Below, piece after piece: positions 6,948 to 15,183 of a DNA stretch of 64,000 nucleotides; the stretch's first letter is position 1; each line of letters begins with the position of its first letter. Position numbers and translations under genes: made by a program. The notes below the pieces were generated by a model, which saw nothing but the letters and a program-made list of their open reading frames with translations, made no database searches and was not told the DNA's origin. Source of the stretch: Phycisphaerales bacterium (GTDB lineage: Bacteria > Planctomycetota > Phycisphaerae > Phycisphaerales > SM1A02); assembly GCA_009691805.1 (NCBI GenBank), contig SIAK01000001.1:1-64000 (forward strand), written 5' to 3'.

Positions 6948-8156
6948 GTGTCGACGCAATCGGTGTGGCTCCCGCCTTTTCCACCCGAGGACCGCGTCGT
7001 GTTGAGTTTCCGTCGATTCAAATCTGCAACAAGTCCAGTCGGTATCGACTGCGGCGCTGACGCATTGCGCATGCTGCAACTTCGCAGCAGCGCAGGCGAA
7101 GTTGCTTCCGCGCAACTTGAGATTCCCATCACGCGCGAACTCCCGCACGTCGCGTCATCGCGGCGTGACTGTGCCGCGGAGTGGATTCGCGCAGCGGAAA
7201 GCGCGGCGATGCAATGGAGAGCGGCGGGGTTTCGATCCACGCGTTTCGTGTTGAGCGTGCCAGCGCCGCGAACGCAGTTTCAAATTGTGTCGCTGCCATC
7301 GCTCGCACCTGTGGACTTTGATCGCGCGGCGAGTTGGGAGGCGAGCGATCGCTTCGGTATGGATCACGAGGACTTGAGCGCAGTTGCGCAGCCAACAAAT
7401 GCGCCCGCAACGGTCGATGGCAAGAGCGAGTTTCTGCTTGTCGCGGCTGAACGATCGTTCATTGAAGCGATGCTTGAACCGTTCTTGCGTCGTGGGTTTG
7501 AACCGATTGCGGTCGAGCCGCGCTTTACTTCAGTTGCGCGTGTGGCGAGTCGACACGCGCGACGCGAGAGCGATCGCGCGCGTGTGCGAGGCGTCGTCGT
7601 TGTCGGCCTCGACGAAACAATAATCATGGTCTTGCGTGGCGACGAGATTGCATTCGCGCGTGAACTTCCCGTGGGAAGTCATGCGATGGATCAAGCCATT
7701 GCCGAACGCCTCGGACTCTCGATCGAAGACGCAGCCATGCTGCGCGCCGAGACTGCGAACGCGACGAGCGATTCGCATGCAGCGCGAGCGGCGCGCGATG
7801 TGAGGCGGGGCGTGCTCGCAGGCATTGCGAACGAAGCCACCATGTGCTTCCGTTACTACTCCGTGCGATTTCGCGGCGGCACACCACCAACCGTGCTGGT
7901 GCTTGGCGCAGGAGATGCGGCTTTGGCGCAGGAAATCAAGCATGCATCGGGGATCGCGACGACGCTTGATGACGAACGCGGATCGATCCTCGCGCTTGCG
8001 CAGTCCCTCGCGCTCGCGCAGTCACTCGCACAGCGAGCGCCGTGCGAAGTTCCGACAATCGCAGGTGCGGCACAATGGATCGCGGCGTTCGGTGCGGCAT
8101 GTCGAACGACCGCAGCAGCGCGCGCAGTGAGTTCGCCGCGAAAGGACGCGGCATGA
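6948..8156 (+). CDS. pilM: PilM-like actin-fold assembly protein
   Basis: Predicted cytosolic PilM/GspL-type protein with the FtsA/actin fold, which anchors the inner-membrane PilN-PilO platform. The 402 residues include VGIDCGADALRMLQL (nucleotide-binding strand near residue 30), FVLSVPAPRTQFQIVSLP, and RGVVVVGLDETIIMVLRGDEI, the second phosphate-binding region, then LVLGAGDA near the end. The start is a GTG at 6948; another GTG at 6999 is possible. The stop overlaps the PilN-like start. A short internal duplication (ALAQSLALAQSLAQ) lies near residues 346-359. Confidence 0.78.
   Translation: MSTQSVWLPPFPPEDRVVLSFRRFKSATSPVGIDCGADALRMLQLRSSAGEVASAQLEIPITRELPHVASSRRDCAAEWIRAAESAAMQWRAAGFRSTRFVLSVPAPRTQFQIVSLPSLAPVDFDRAASWEASDRFGMDHEDLSAVAQPTNAPATVDGKSEFLLVAAERSFIEAMLEPFLRRGFEPIAVEPRFTSVARVASRHARRESDRARVRGVVVVGLDETIIMVLRGDEIAFARELPVGSHAMDQAIAERLGLSIEDAAMLRAETANATSDSHAARAARDVRRGVLAGIANEATMCFRYYSVRFRGGTPPTVLVLGAGDAALAQEIKHASGIATTLDDERGSILALAQSLALAQSLAQRAPCEVPTIAGAAQWIAAFGAACRTTAAARAVSSPRKDAA
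7981..8040. repeat. Short imperfect direct repeat within the PilM-like gene
   Basis: An 18-bp unit (GCGCTTGCGCAGTCCCTC, then GCGCTCGCGCAGTCACTC) is repeated with a partial third copy and encodes ALAQSL-ALAQSL-AQ. It is in frame and probably arose by slippage. Confidence 0.7.
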
Positions 8157-8821
8157 GCTGCGCCACTGACTTCAATCTGCTTCCGCCGCGTATTCGCGCG
8201 CTTGTCGCTGCTCGCAACGCAACGCGCCGTCTCACACGTTGGACCTGCGCGATCGCGCTTTGCGCTGGCGTCGTGTTCTCGTTGTTTGCGTGGCGCGCAC
8301 GTGTTGCGGAAGCGCGCCTTGCGAGTTTGCGCACGGAAGCAGCGGCGATCGTCGTGCTCGAAGAGCAATTGCGAGAGCTTGGAGCATCGATCCATGCGAC
8401 GGACGCACAGATCGCGCTGCAACGGAGCGTTGCTTCGCCCATCGACGCGAGCCGTCTCGTGCATGCGATTGCGGCGTTGGTTCCAGTGGACGCAGTACTC
8501 GAACGACTTTCATTACGCGGTGAAAATCTCAACGGCGAAGAACGCGCGAAGCGTCGCCGTGTGGAGAGCGCATCCGCGCGCCGCTATGTCTGCGAAGTGA
8601 GCGGTGTTGCCGCAGATGATGCGACGATCGCAAGATTCGTCGAAGACCTTGCGGCACGAGATCCATTCCAATCGGTCAATCTTGAGAGCAGTCGGAATCG
8701 CGAGTTCAACGGCGTGGAGGCGCGCGAGTTCCGCGTGTCGTTCAGCGTTGATCTCGACGAACGTTGGTCAGTGCGCACGGAGTCCGCGCATGCGCAGGCA
8801 GAAGGGGAGAAGTCGCCATGA
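8153..8821 (+). CDS. pilN: PilN-like inner-membrane assembly protein
   Basis: A 222-aa bitopic membrane protein of PilN/GspL C-terminal type. The N-terminus CATDFNLLPPRIRALVAAR matches the PilN start that docks onto PilM (consensus INLLP), followed by one membrane helix (about 26-43). A coiled coil (EARLASLRTEAAAIVVLEEQLREL) and a small ferredoxin-like periplasmic domain with VPVDAVLERLSLRGE and the VCEVSGVAADDATIARFVEDL region follow. It overlaps the genes on both sides by 4 bp, as in pilMNOPQ operons. Confidence 0.82.
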   Translation: MSCATDFNLLPPRIRALVAARNATRRLTRWTCAIALCAGVVFSLFAWRARVAEARLASLRTEAAAIVVLEEQLRELGASIHATDAQIALQRSVASPIDASRLVHAIAALVPVDAVLERLSLRGENLNGEERAKRRRVESASARRYVCEVSGVAADDATIARFVEDLAARDPFQSVNLESSRNREFNGVEAREFRVSFSVDLDERWSVRTESAHAQAEGEKSP

Positions 8822-9441
8822 GCGTTGATCGTGCGTCGTGTGAAGGATTTTCAACGGACTCTGCGCGCTGGTCGCGCGTGACGTTGCTGTTGGTGGTGCT
8901 GACGATCGGCGCCGCAACATGGTTCATGGCACTGCCTCTGTGGCAAGCGGGCAGCATCGCAGAGGCCGAGGCAACCAGGCTTGCAGGCCGCATCGCCGCT
9001 CGCGAACGACTCGAACAAGAACTTGAGCGCACGACAGATGCATTCGCCGAACTTCAGCGTGAGCGGGGCAATGCATTGCGTCGCATTCCGCAAGATCCAG
9101 CGCAAGCGCAGCTGATGCGCGCGTTGAGTGAACCTGTCAATGGTGTGGGATTGATTTCGCAAACTGTCGCTGCTGGTAAGAGTGTGTCCGCTGCGCGTGA
9201 AGGTCCCAAGTCTTGGCGCGCGGTACCTGTGACCGTGTCGATGAAGTCAGACTTTGCGACGTGCATGCGCGTGCTGCACCGCGCGGAGCATTCCGATCGA
9301 CTTGTTCGCACACTTGAACTTGACCTCCGTCGAGACGCATCGGATGCGACCGGCATTCTCGATGTCTCGCTGGTTGTGGATGCAATCTGGAACGACTCCT
9401 CGCTCGAGAAGTCACTCGACACAGCAGGAGCGACGCGATGA
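8818..9441 (+). CDS. pilO: PilO-like inner-membrane assembly protein
   Basis: A 207-aa bitopic protein: a cytoplasmic start, one membrane helix (about residues 21-41), a coiled coil (AEATRLAGRIAARERLEQEL) and a periplasmic domain with PVTVSMKSDFATCMRVLHRAEHS, typical of PilO/GspM. It should pair with the PilN-like protein in the alignment complex. It shares 4-bp overlaps with its neighbours. Assignment rests on gene order and topology more than sequence. Confidence 0.75.
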   Translation: MSVDRASCEGFSTDSARWSRVTLLLVVLTIGAATWFMALPLWQAGSIAEAEATRLAGRIAARERLEQELERTTDAFAELQRERGNALRRIPQDPAQAQLMRALSEPVNGVGLISQTVAAGKSVSAAREGPKSWRAVPVTVSMKSDFATCMRVLHRAEHSDRLVRTLELDLRRDASDATGILDVSLVVDAIWNDSSLEKSLDTAGATR

Positions 9442-10049
9442 CGTTGAGCAATGCACAATCTCCGAAGACGGGTTTGCGAGGCTTTCGACAGAAGTTGCGC
9501 GGGAATCGACGGCTGCAGTCGCTGCTGTGGCTCGCCGCGTTCGGAACGGTCGTGTGGGCAAAGCCAATGGGTCTGCTGTTGTGGGCGCGTCTTCGTGTCT
9601 TGACCAACCTTCCTCGCACCGCGATTGCTGATGATCCGCAGGCGCGCGTGGACGATGCGAGCGCGCCGAAGGAGCGCGTGATCGAACTCCCTGACTTCAC
9701 GGATGCAGATCCATTCCGTCTGCGTGGTTGCAGATTGTCCATCCCTCACACTCCACCACTGCCCGCGCAAGTTTCGAATCAACCATCGAAGTCATGCGCA
9801 ATAGTTGCCGATGTCACTTCGTCTCTAGAGGCAGCTGATCTCGTTGCTCGCCGCGCGGAGCGGTTTCGCGTGCACTCGGCTGGAAATGGATTGTCATGCG
9901 CCGTGATCAATGGTCAGGCCTACAGGCTCGGCGACGAGCTCGACATGGAAGGTCTGAAATTCCAGCTCATTGAAATCCGTGAAGCTGGCGTCATCCTCGG
10001 ACATGGGGAGCGCCGCTTCGAGATCAGGATTGGTCCGGTTGGATCCTGA
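9438..10049 (+). CDS. PilP/GspC-like protein
   Basis: A 203-aa protein with a basic N-terminus and a hydrophobic segment (about residues 26-50), a low-complexity linker, and a C-terminal small beta domain: NGQAYRLGDELDMEGLKFQL and IREAGVILGHGERRFEIRI. That short beta domain, with 'is the value defined, how is it modified' style strands, resembles PilP and the GspC homology region, which link the inner-membrane platform to the secretin. Its place between PilO-like and secretin genes supports this. The family call is inferred, as the sequence is divergent. Confidence 0.62.
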   Translation: MTLSNAQSPKTGLRGFRQKLRGNRRLQSLLWLAAFGTVVWAKPMGLLLWARLRVLTNLPRTAIADDPQARVDDASAPKERVIELPDFTDADPFRLRGCRLSIPHTPPLPAQVSNQPSKSCAIVADVTSSLEAADLVARRAERFRVHSAGNGLSCAVINGQAYRLGDELDMEGLKFQLIEIREAGVILGHGERRFEIRIGPVGS

Positions 10050-10065
10050 AACGAAGGAGTGAATT

Positions 10066-12129
10066 ATGCTTGATGCTCGCCTCTCTACCGTTTGCGCCCG
10101 TCCATTTTTTTCTGCGTTTTGCGGTCATTCCATCGCTTGCATGGTGACGTCAGCGATGGCGACAGCCTTTGCGACAACCATGTCGCACGCTGCTGTTGTG
10201 CAAGATGCCGCGCCTGCAGCCGCAGTCGCGCCACCACCCGATGTAAACGCACAAATGCAATCGACCTCTGGTCAAGCGGCCGCGGCGGAGACTTTCACGA
10301 TCAAGTTCCAAGACACCGACGTCCTGCAGGCGCTGCAGATGCTGTCGATGCAAGCGCGTCGCAACATTGTCGCGGGGAAGGGCGTGAGTGGCACGGTGAC
10401 CGCGAATCTATACGACGTCACGGTGCGTGAAGCGCTCGAGGTGATCCTCCGCTCGCTCGACTTGAAGGCGGACGAAGAAGGGCAATTCATTTATATCTAC
10501 ACCAGCGAAGATTGGGGAGCGCGACAACTTCTGAAGCTGCGCCGTGAGAGCAAGAACTTCTCGCTGCAATACCTGAGCGCGAAAGACGCCGCGGAGTTTG
10601 TGAAGCCATTGCTGACCGAACAGGGAAAAGTTTCGTTCGTCGGCACGGTGGAAGATGGCTTCCAGCCCTCGAACTCAGATGGCGGTAGTGATAGCTGGGC
10701 GTATGAAGGCATGCTTGTGATCAACGACTTCCCCGAGCAAATCGCGGCGGTCACGAAGTTGCTCGCGGACATTGACACGCCACCATCGCAAGTCGTCGTT
10801 GAAGCGACCGTCGTCTCCACGCGAGTGCATGAGCAGAACGCGTATGGCGTCGATGTCTCGGTGATTGGAGACCTTGATTTCTTGGACTTCACGAGCCCAG
10901 TTGCGGCAGCGAACGATCTCTTTAAGGGCAACAGTGGCGGCACGCCGACGAACGATGGGTCCGCCGTGACGACGAGTGTTGCGGGTTGGAGTGAGCCTTC
11001 CACTTTGCGTGCTGGTGTGGTCACCGACAATGTCGCGGTCTTCCTTCGATTGCTCGATCAAGTGACGGACACGACGATTCTTGCGCGACCACGCGTGATG
11101 GCGCTCAATCGTCAACGCGCGCAAGTACTCGTGGGTGATCGAGTGGGTTACCTCTCGACGACCACCACACAAACTTCCACGACGCAAACGGTTGAGTTTC
11201 TCGATACCGGTATTAAGCTGATTTTCCGTCCGTTCATCTCGCGCGACGGTTCGATTCGAATGGAACTCGCCCCTTCGATTTCGTCGGCGACATTAGAAAA
11301 AGTCATTCAGCCAGGCGGCGGCGTGTTGCCGATTCCCAACGAGAAGACGAATGAAATCGTCACGAATGTCCGGGTGAAAGATGGCCAGACGCTCGTGCTC
11401 GGTGGTCTCTTCACCGAAGAGACGGAGATCACTCGCCGTCAGGTGCCAGGGCTTGGCGACATTCCGCTCCTCGGCAATGCGTTCAAGGGTCAAGATGATT
11501 CTGTGGAACGACGCGAGATCATCTTCTTGATCACGCCCAACATCGTCAAGGACGAGATCGCGAAGGTCTGGTCGGACGAGGCGAACGAGTTTGTCAACGC
11601 GGTGCGTATCGGTTCGCGCGAAGGTCTGCTTCCTTGGAGCCGCGAACTCATTTCGACGAATCACAATCAGGATGCTGTGCAAGCGATGGCCAGCGGTGAT
11701 CGTGAACTCGCGATGTTCCATGTGGAAAGTTCGCTGCGCGTCACGCCGAATCAGCCTGAAATGCAGCGCATGCGTTCGGAGTTGGACGCGGGCGCGGATG
11801 AGCGCGCGTACGAGCGATCGATCTTCCAGCGCATCGTCGACAAGCAACTTCAGCAAGCCGAGGCAGATCGTGACGCGAAGGATGGACTTCCGTCTTCAGC
11901 GCCAACGCCTGCAGCCGTGCCTGCTGCAGGGGCGCAATCGCACGCGAGCGCGGCGCAATCGGCGAATGCGCCGATGCAGATCACAACAATCGCGGCAACG
12001 CCAACCGCTCCGACATTTTCTTCTCGATGGCGTGCGCCTTGGTGGAACCGACCTTCCGCCCTCGCAGCCACTTCCAATGCCGCGCCTTCCGGCACGCTTG
12101 CGGCAGAAACCCCAATTTGCCCTGAATGA
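10066..12129 (+). CDS. Secretin (PilQ/GspD family), outer-membrane channel
   Basis: A 687-aa outer-membrane secretin with an N-terminal export signal (hydrophobic around residues 25-45). A STN/N0-like domain (FQDTDVLQALQMLSMQARRN, about 85-150) and N-domains (SLQYLSAKDAAEFVKPLL; VINDFPEQIAAVTKLLADID) follow. The secretin domain has VVVEATVVSTRVHEQNAYGV and the signature VPGLGDIPLLGNAFK, ending IIFLITPNIV (about 455-495). A 190-residue tail follows, with TPR-like helix and then Ala/Pro-rich sequence not found in standard secretins. AAGGAG lies 7 bp before the ATG. This is the exit pore of the first machine. Confidence 0.92.
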   Translation: MLDARLSTVCARPFFSAFCGHSIACMVTSAMATAFATTMSHAAVVQDAAPAAAVAPPPDVNAQMQSTSGQAAAAETFTIKFQDTDVLQALQMLSMQARRNIVAGKGVSGTVTANLYDVTVREALEVILRSLDLKADEEGQFIYIYTSEDWGARQLLKLRRESKNFSLQYLSAKDAAEFVKPLLTEQGKVSFVGTVEDGFQPSNSDGGSDSWAYEGMLVINDFPEQIAAVTKLLADIDTPPSQVVVEATVVSTRVHEQNAYGVDVSVIGDLDFLDFTSPVAAANDLFKGNSGGTPTNDGSAVTTSVAGWSEPSTLRAGVVTDNVAVFLRLLDQVTDTTILARPRVMALNRQRAQVLVGDRVGYLSTTTTQTSTTQTVEFLDTGIKLIFRPFISRDGSIRMELAPSISSATLEKVIQPGGGVLPIPNEKTNEIVTNVRVKDGQTLVLGGLFTEETEITRRQVPGLGDIPLLGNAFKGQDDSVERREIIFLITPNIVKDEIAKVWSDEANEFVNAVRIGSREGLLPWSRELISTNHNQDAVQAMASGDRELAMFHVESSLRVTPNQPEMQRMRSELDAGADERAYERSIFQRIVDKQLQQAEADRDAKDGLPSSAPTPAAVPAAGAQSHASAAQSANAPMQITTIAATPTAPTFSSRWRAPWWNRPSALAATSNAAPSGTLAAETPICPE

Positions 12130-12194
12130 GTGCATCGCTCGTGCCGATGCCATGAGTGGAGATCGCTGCACGCGCAGCGAATAAGGAAACTTGC

Positions 12195-13433
12195 ATGCAC
12201 GCATTTCGATCACGATCTTTCACCACTGTGTTGACGCTGCTTGCGGTCAGTTCCTCATGCCTTGTCGGATGCGGTGGGCCGACGAAGCAAGGTATCGTCG
12301 CGCGGCAAGAGGCGAATAGTCGTTTCGCGAAAACGACGAGCGTGGTGAGCTACGACCAGGCGCGGCAGGCGTTTGAGTCGGGCGATCTTTCGAGTGCGCA
12401 GAAGCACATTCGCGAGGCGATTGCTCGCTCTGATCAAGAGCCGCGCTACTGGGCGCTCTTGGGTCGTATCGAATTGGAATCCCGTCGACTCGAAGAGGCG
12501 CGCGTGGCTCTCGACAAGGCGGTGACGCTCGACCCAAACTACGCAGAAGGCTATTACTTCCGCGGAGTGGTGATGGAGCGATGGTCGCAAGACGAGAAGG
12601 CGCTCGCGGATTACCAGAAGGCTGCGGAACTCGATGGCGCGAAACTGTCCTATGTCCTCGCGACCGCCGAGACGATGGTCGCGATGCAGCACATCGAAGA
12701 GTCGCGCGAATTCTTACTCTCGAAACTCGCCTACTTTGAACACAACGCGGCGCTCAATGAACTGCTTGGCGATCTCTCCTCGATGGAGAACGATGACAAG
12801 GCTGCATGGCGTTACTTCGAAGTGGCATCGCTCATCGACCCTGAAGCGCCGATGATTTGCGAGAAACTCTTGCGAGCGCTCTACGCCGCACAAGAGTGGC
12901 AGAAGTGCCTCGATCAAGCGCGACGATTAACACGCGCGGAGAAAGACAAACTCAACGGCGTCGCGCCTGAATCCTTCGGCATGTACGAGGGACGCAGCTT
13001 GGCGATGCTCGGTCGATTCACCGAGGCACGCAATGCCTTCGCGAATGTCGTGCATCAGAACCCCGAACATCTCGAGGGTTGGATCGATCTCGGTCAAGCC
13101 GCGTGGAATGCGGGCGATGATGTGCGCGCGGAGGCTGCGTCGCAGCGCGTGATCGCGCTTGCGGAGAGCCGATTCGAAGGCTATTGGCTGCGCGGGCTCG
13201 TTGCGGAGAAGCGAGGCGAAACGGCCGCTGCGGTGCAGTGGTTTCAAAGGGCAGTCTCGTGCGCACCTGAGAATGCCACGCCACTCGTGAGTCTCGCGAT
13301 CGCGTTGCGTCGAAACGGACAGGATGCAGAGAGTGCTGTGATGCTGGCAAAGGCGATGAAGGCTGACCCTTCCTTCGCGCCAGCGAAGCGAGCCTTCACC
13401 GCGATTGATCCCACAGGTGAAGCGACCGAGTAA
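12195..13433 (+). CDS. TPR-repeat lipoprotein
   Basis: A 412-aa lipoprotein: signal peptide with lipobox LVGC (Cys26), then at least six tetratricopeptide repeats through the rest (for example YWALLGRIELESRRLEEARV, YAEGYYFRGVVMERWSQDEK, WIDLGQAAWNAGDDVRAEAA, YWLRGLVAEKRGETAAAVQW). It sits where PilF/PilW- or Tgl-type pilotins occur, next to a secretin, so help with secretin assembly is a fair guess, although this protein is longer than those. The ATG at 12195 has AAGGAA upstream; the more upstream start would bury the signal peptide. Confidence 0.85.
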   Translation: MHAFRSRSFTTVLTLLAVSSSCLVGCGGPTKQGIVARQEANSRFAKTTSVVSYDQARQAFESGDLSSAQKHIREAIARSDQEPRYWALLGRIELESRRLEEARVALDKAVTLDPNYAEGYYFRGVVMERWSQDEKALADYQKAAELDGAKLSYVLATAETMVAMQHIEESREFLLSKLAYFEHNAALNELLGDLSSMENDDKAAWRYFEVASLIDPEAPMICEKLLRALYAAQEWQKCLDQARRLTRAEKDKLNGVAPESFGMYEGRSLAMLGRFTEARNAFANVVHQNPEHLEGWIDLGQAAWNAGDDVRAEAASQRVIALAESRFEGYWLRGLVAEKRGETAAAVQWFQRAVSCAPENATPLVSLAIALRRNGQDAESAVMLAKAMKADPSFAPAKRAFTAIDPTGEATE

Positions 13434-13453
13434 CTGGGCATTGGAGGAGTATT

Positions 13454-14764
13454 GTGCAGAGGGGCTGGTCTACGTATTGCACGATTGCTGTTTCTCTCGC
13501 GGTACTTTTCGCGGGTGCGCTGTCGACCGTGGTGTACTTGCGCGCTTCTGGAGTGTCGATGAGCATCGCAGCCATCGCGTGCGTGCCCATGTTCAGTGTC
13601 GGCGTGTTCGGACTGATCTTCAACATGCGTCGCAGCGCAGTGCAGCGCGCGATGCGCGAAGAACTAGCGTCGCAACGAGAAATCGAAGCGCGCAATCGAG
13701 CATCGCTCGAGCGATCGAAGCGAGCAACGGAGGTCGCCGCGGATCAGTTTCGCGCGATGCTCGAGCAACTTCCACAGGCGGTGATCGCGGTGGATCAATC
13801 CAAGGAAATCGTGCTCATGAATGCGGCTGCGCAGAGCATGCTGCATGAGGGTCGTCTCTTGCGATCGAGCGCGCTGCCCAGTGAAATTGCAGCGTTGCTG
13901 ACGGCGACGGCTGCTGCGTCGGAAGGCACGCGTCGCTCGCGTGAAGTGACGCTGTCGATGCATGAAGCGACGCTCGCGCTGCGTGTGGAGTGTGTGGCGA
14001 GCGGTGGTCTTGCGATCGCTGTGCTGTTCGATCTTGCTGGCGAACGCGATGCAGAGCGCCGCATGGGTGAGTTTGTCGCGAAGGCAAGCCACGAATTGCG
14101 CACGCCGCTCGCGTCGATTCGCGCGTATGCGGAGATGCTCGAAGACGCTGACATGATCGCGGAGTCGGAACGCCGTCAACTTTGCGCCACGATGTTGTCG
14201 GAGAGTGATCGTCTCGCGCGCATGGTGGATCAGATGCTCTCGATCAGCCGCATTGAGAGCGGCATCGCGCGCATCAGTGCTGCACGAGTTGATCTCTTCG
14301 CCCTCGCGACAGAAGCAGTCGACGCGATGCGCGGTGAAGCGTCGACGAAGGACATCACGTTGATCGTGCAACCGTGTGCAGTCTCTGCGACCGCCGAGGG
14401 TGATCGTGACATGCTGCAGCAAGTGCTCGTGAATCTCATTTCGAATGGCATCAAGTACACACCTGCGGGTGGAACGGTCACGCTCTCGATGGATACGGAT
14501 CACCTGGCGCGCAGCGTGGTCGTACATGTCACCGACACGGGCCCGGGGATCCCACTTGAGGCAAAGGGCAGACTTTTCGAAAAGTTTTATCGCATCGAAA
14601 ACTATCGCCGTTTGGCGAAGGGAACGGGACTTGGGCTCAATTTGTGCCGCTCGGTTATTGAACAATTGCACGGTGGACAGATCGGAGTGGAGTCGACTCT
14701 TGGAATGGGCTCACGCTTCTGGTTTTCTGTGCCGATGGAAAGGGTAGGTCGAGTCGCAGCGTAG
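13454..14764 (+). CDS. Membrane sensor histidine kinase with PAS-like domain
   Basis: A 436-aa kinase: two membrane helices (about 9-30 and 36-57) with almost no outside loop, a coiled linker (60-95), a PAS-like region (LPQAVIAVDQSKEIVLMNAA, about 106-125), and the HisKA box ASHELRTPL with His213. The HATPase domain carries NLISNGIKYTP (N box), DTGPGIP (G1), LFEKFYR (F box) and GTGLGL (G2). It starts at a GTG with GGAGGAG upstream. The topology suggests it senses the membrane or a cytosolic signal through PAS. Its partner is probably the receiver gene 11 bp downstream. Confidence 0.93.
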   Translation: MQRGWSTYCTIAVSLAVLFAGALSTVVYLRASGVSMSIAAIACVPMFSVGVFGLIFNMRRSAVQRAMREELASQREIEARNRASLERSKRATEVAADQFRAMLEQLPQAVIAVDQSKEIVLMNAAAQSMLHEGRLLRSSALPSEIAALLTATAAASEGTRRSREVTLSMHEATLALRVECVASGGLAIAVLFDLAGERDAERRMGEFVAKASHELRTPLASIRAYAEMLEDADMIAESERRQLCATMLSESDRLARMVDQMLSISRIESGIARISAARVDLFALATEAVDAMRGEASTKDITLIVQPCAVSATAEGDRDMLQQVLVNLISNGIKYTPAGGTVTLSMDTDHLARSVVVHVTDTGPGIPLEAKGRLFEKFYRIENYRRLAKGTGLGLNLCRSVIEQLHGGQIGVESTLGMGSRFWFSVPMERVGRVAA

Positions 14765-14775
14765 GAGCCCTAGAG

Positions 14776-15183
14776 ATGCAATCCGTGCGAACCATACTTG
14801 TGGTTGATGACGAACCAGCAATCGTGCATGTCGTCGCCATGAAATTCACGCAATGTGGATTTCGAGTGCTGACAGCATGGAATGGATCGATCGCGCTTGA
14901 AATCGTGCGCGCCAACGAAGTCGATCTCATCATCAGCGATTTCCAAATGCCGATCCTCGATGGGATGCAACTCGCTGCAGCTCTCCGAGCGGACACGCGA
15001 ACCTGCAATATTCCCGTCATCGTGCTCACCGCGCGTGGTCATCTGCTTGGTGATGATTGGGAAGGCGCGTCGAATGTTCGACATGTTGTTTCAAAGCCAT
15101 TTAGTCCGCGCGAACTCGTCGCCATGAGCGAGCGAGTCCTTGCGGATGATCGCGGTCGTGCGGCCAAGCGGGAGGTCGCATGA
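14776..15183 (+). CDS. Single-domain response regulator (CheY-like)
   Basis: A 135-aa stand-alone receiver. Acidic pocket Asp11/Asp12 (VVDDEP), phospho-acceptor Asp55 (LIISDFQMPILDG), Thr85 (VIVLTAR) and Lys107 (VSKPFSP) are all present. It has no output domain, so it must act by protein contact, likely with a pilus or HD-GYP partner. It lies 11 bp after the kinase and its stop overlaps the ATG of the HD-GYP gene. Confidence 0.93.
   Translation: MQSVRTILVVDDEPAIVHVVAMKFTQCGFRVLTAWNGSIALEIVRANEVDLIISDFQMPILDGMQLAAALRADTRTCNIPVIVLTARGHLLGDDWEGASNVRHVVSKPFSPRELVAMSERVLADDRGRAAKREVA

Noticed and set aside
13664-14671. Long open frame on - strand opposite the histidine kinase
   Set aside because: Shadow frame; the translation is Arg/His-rich with no motif.
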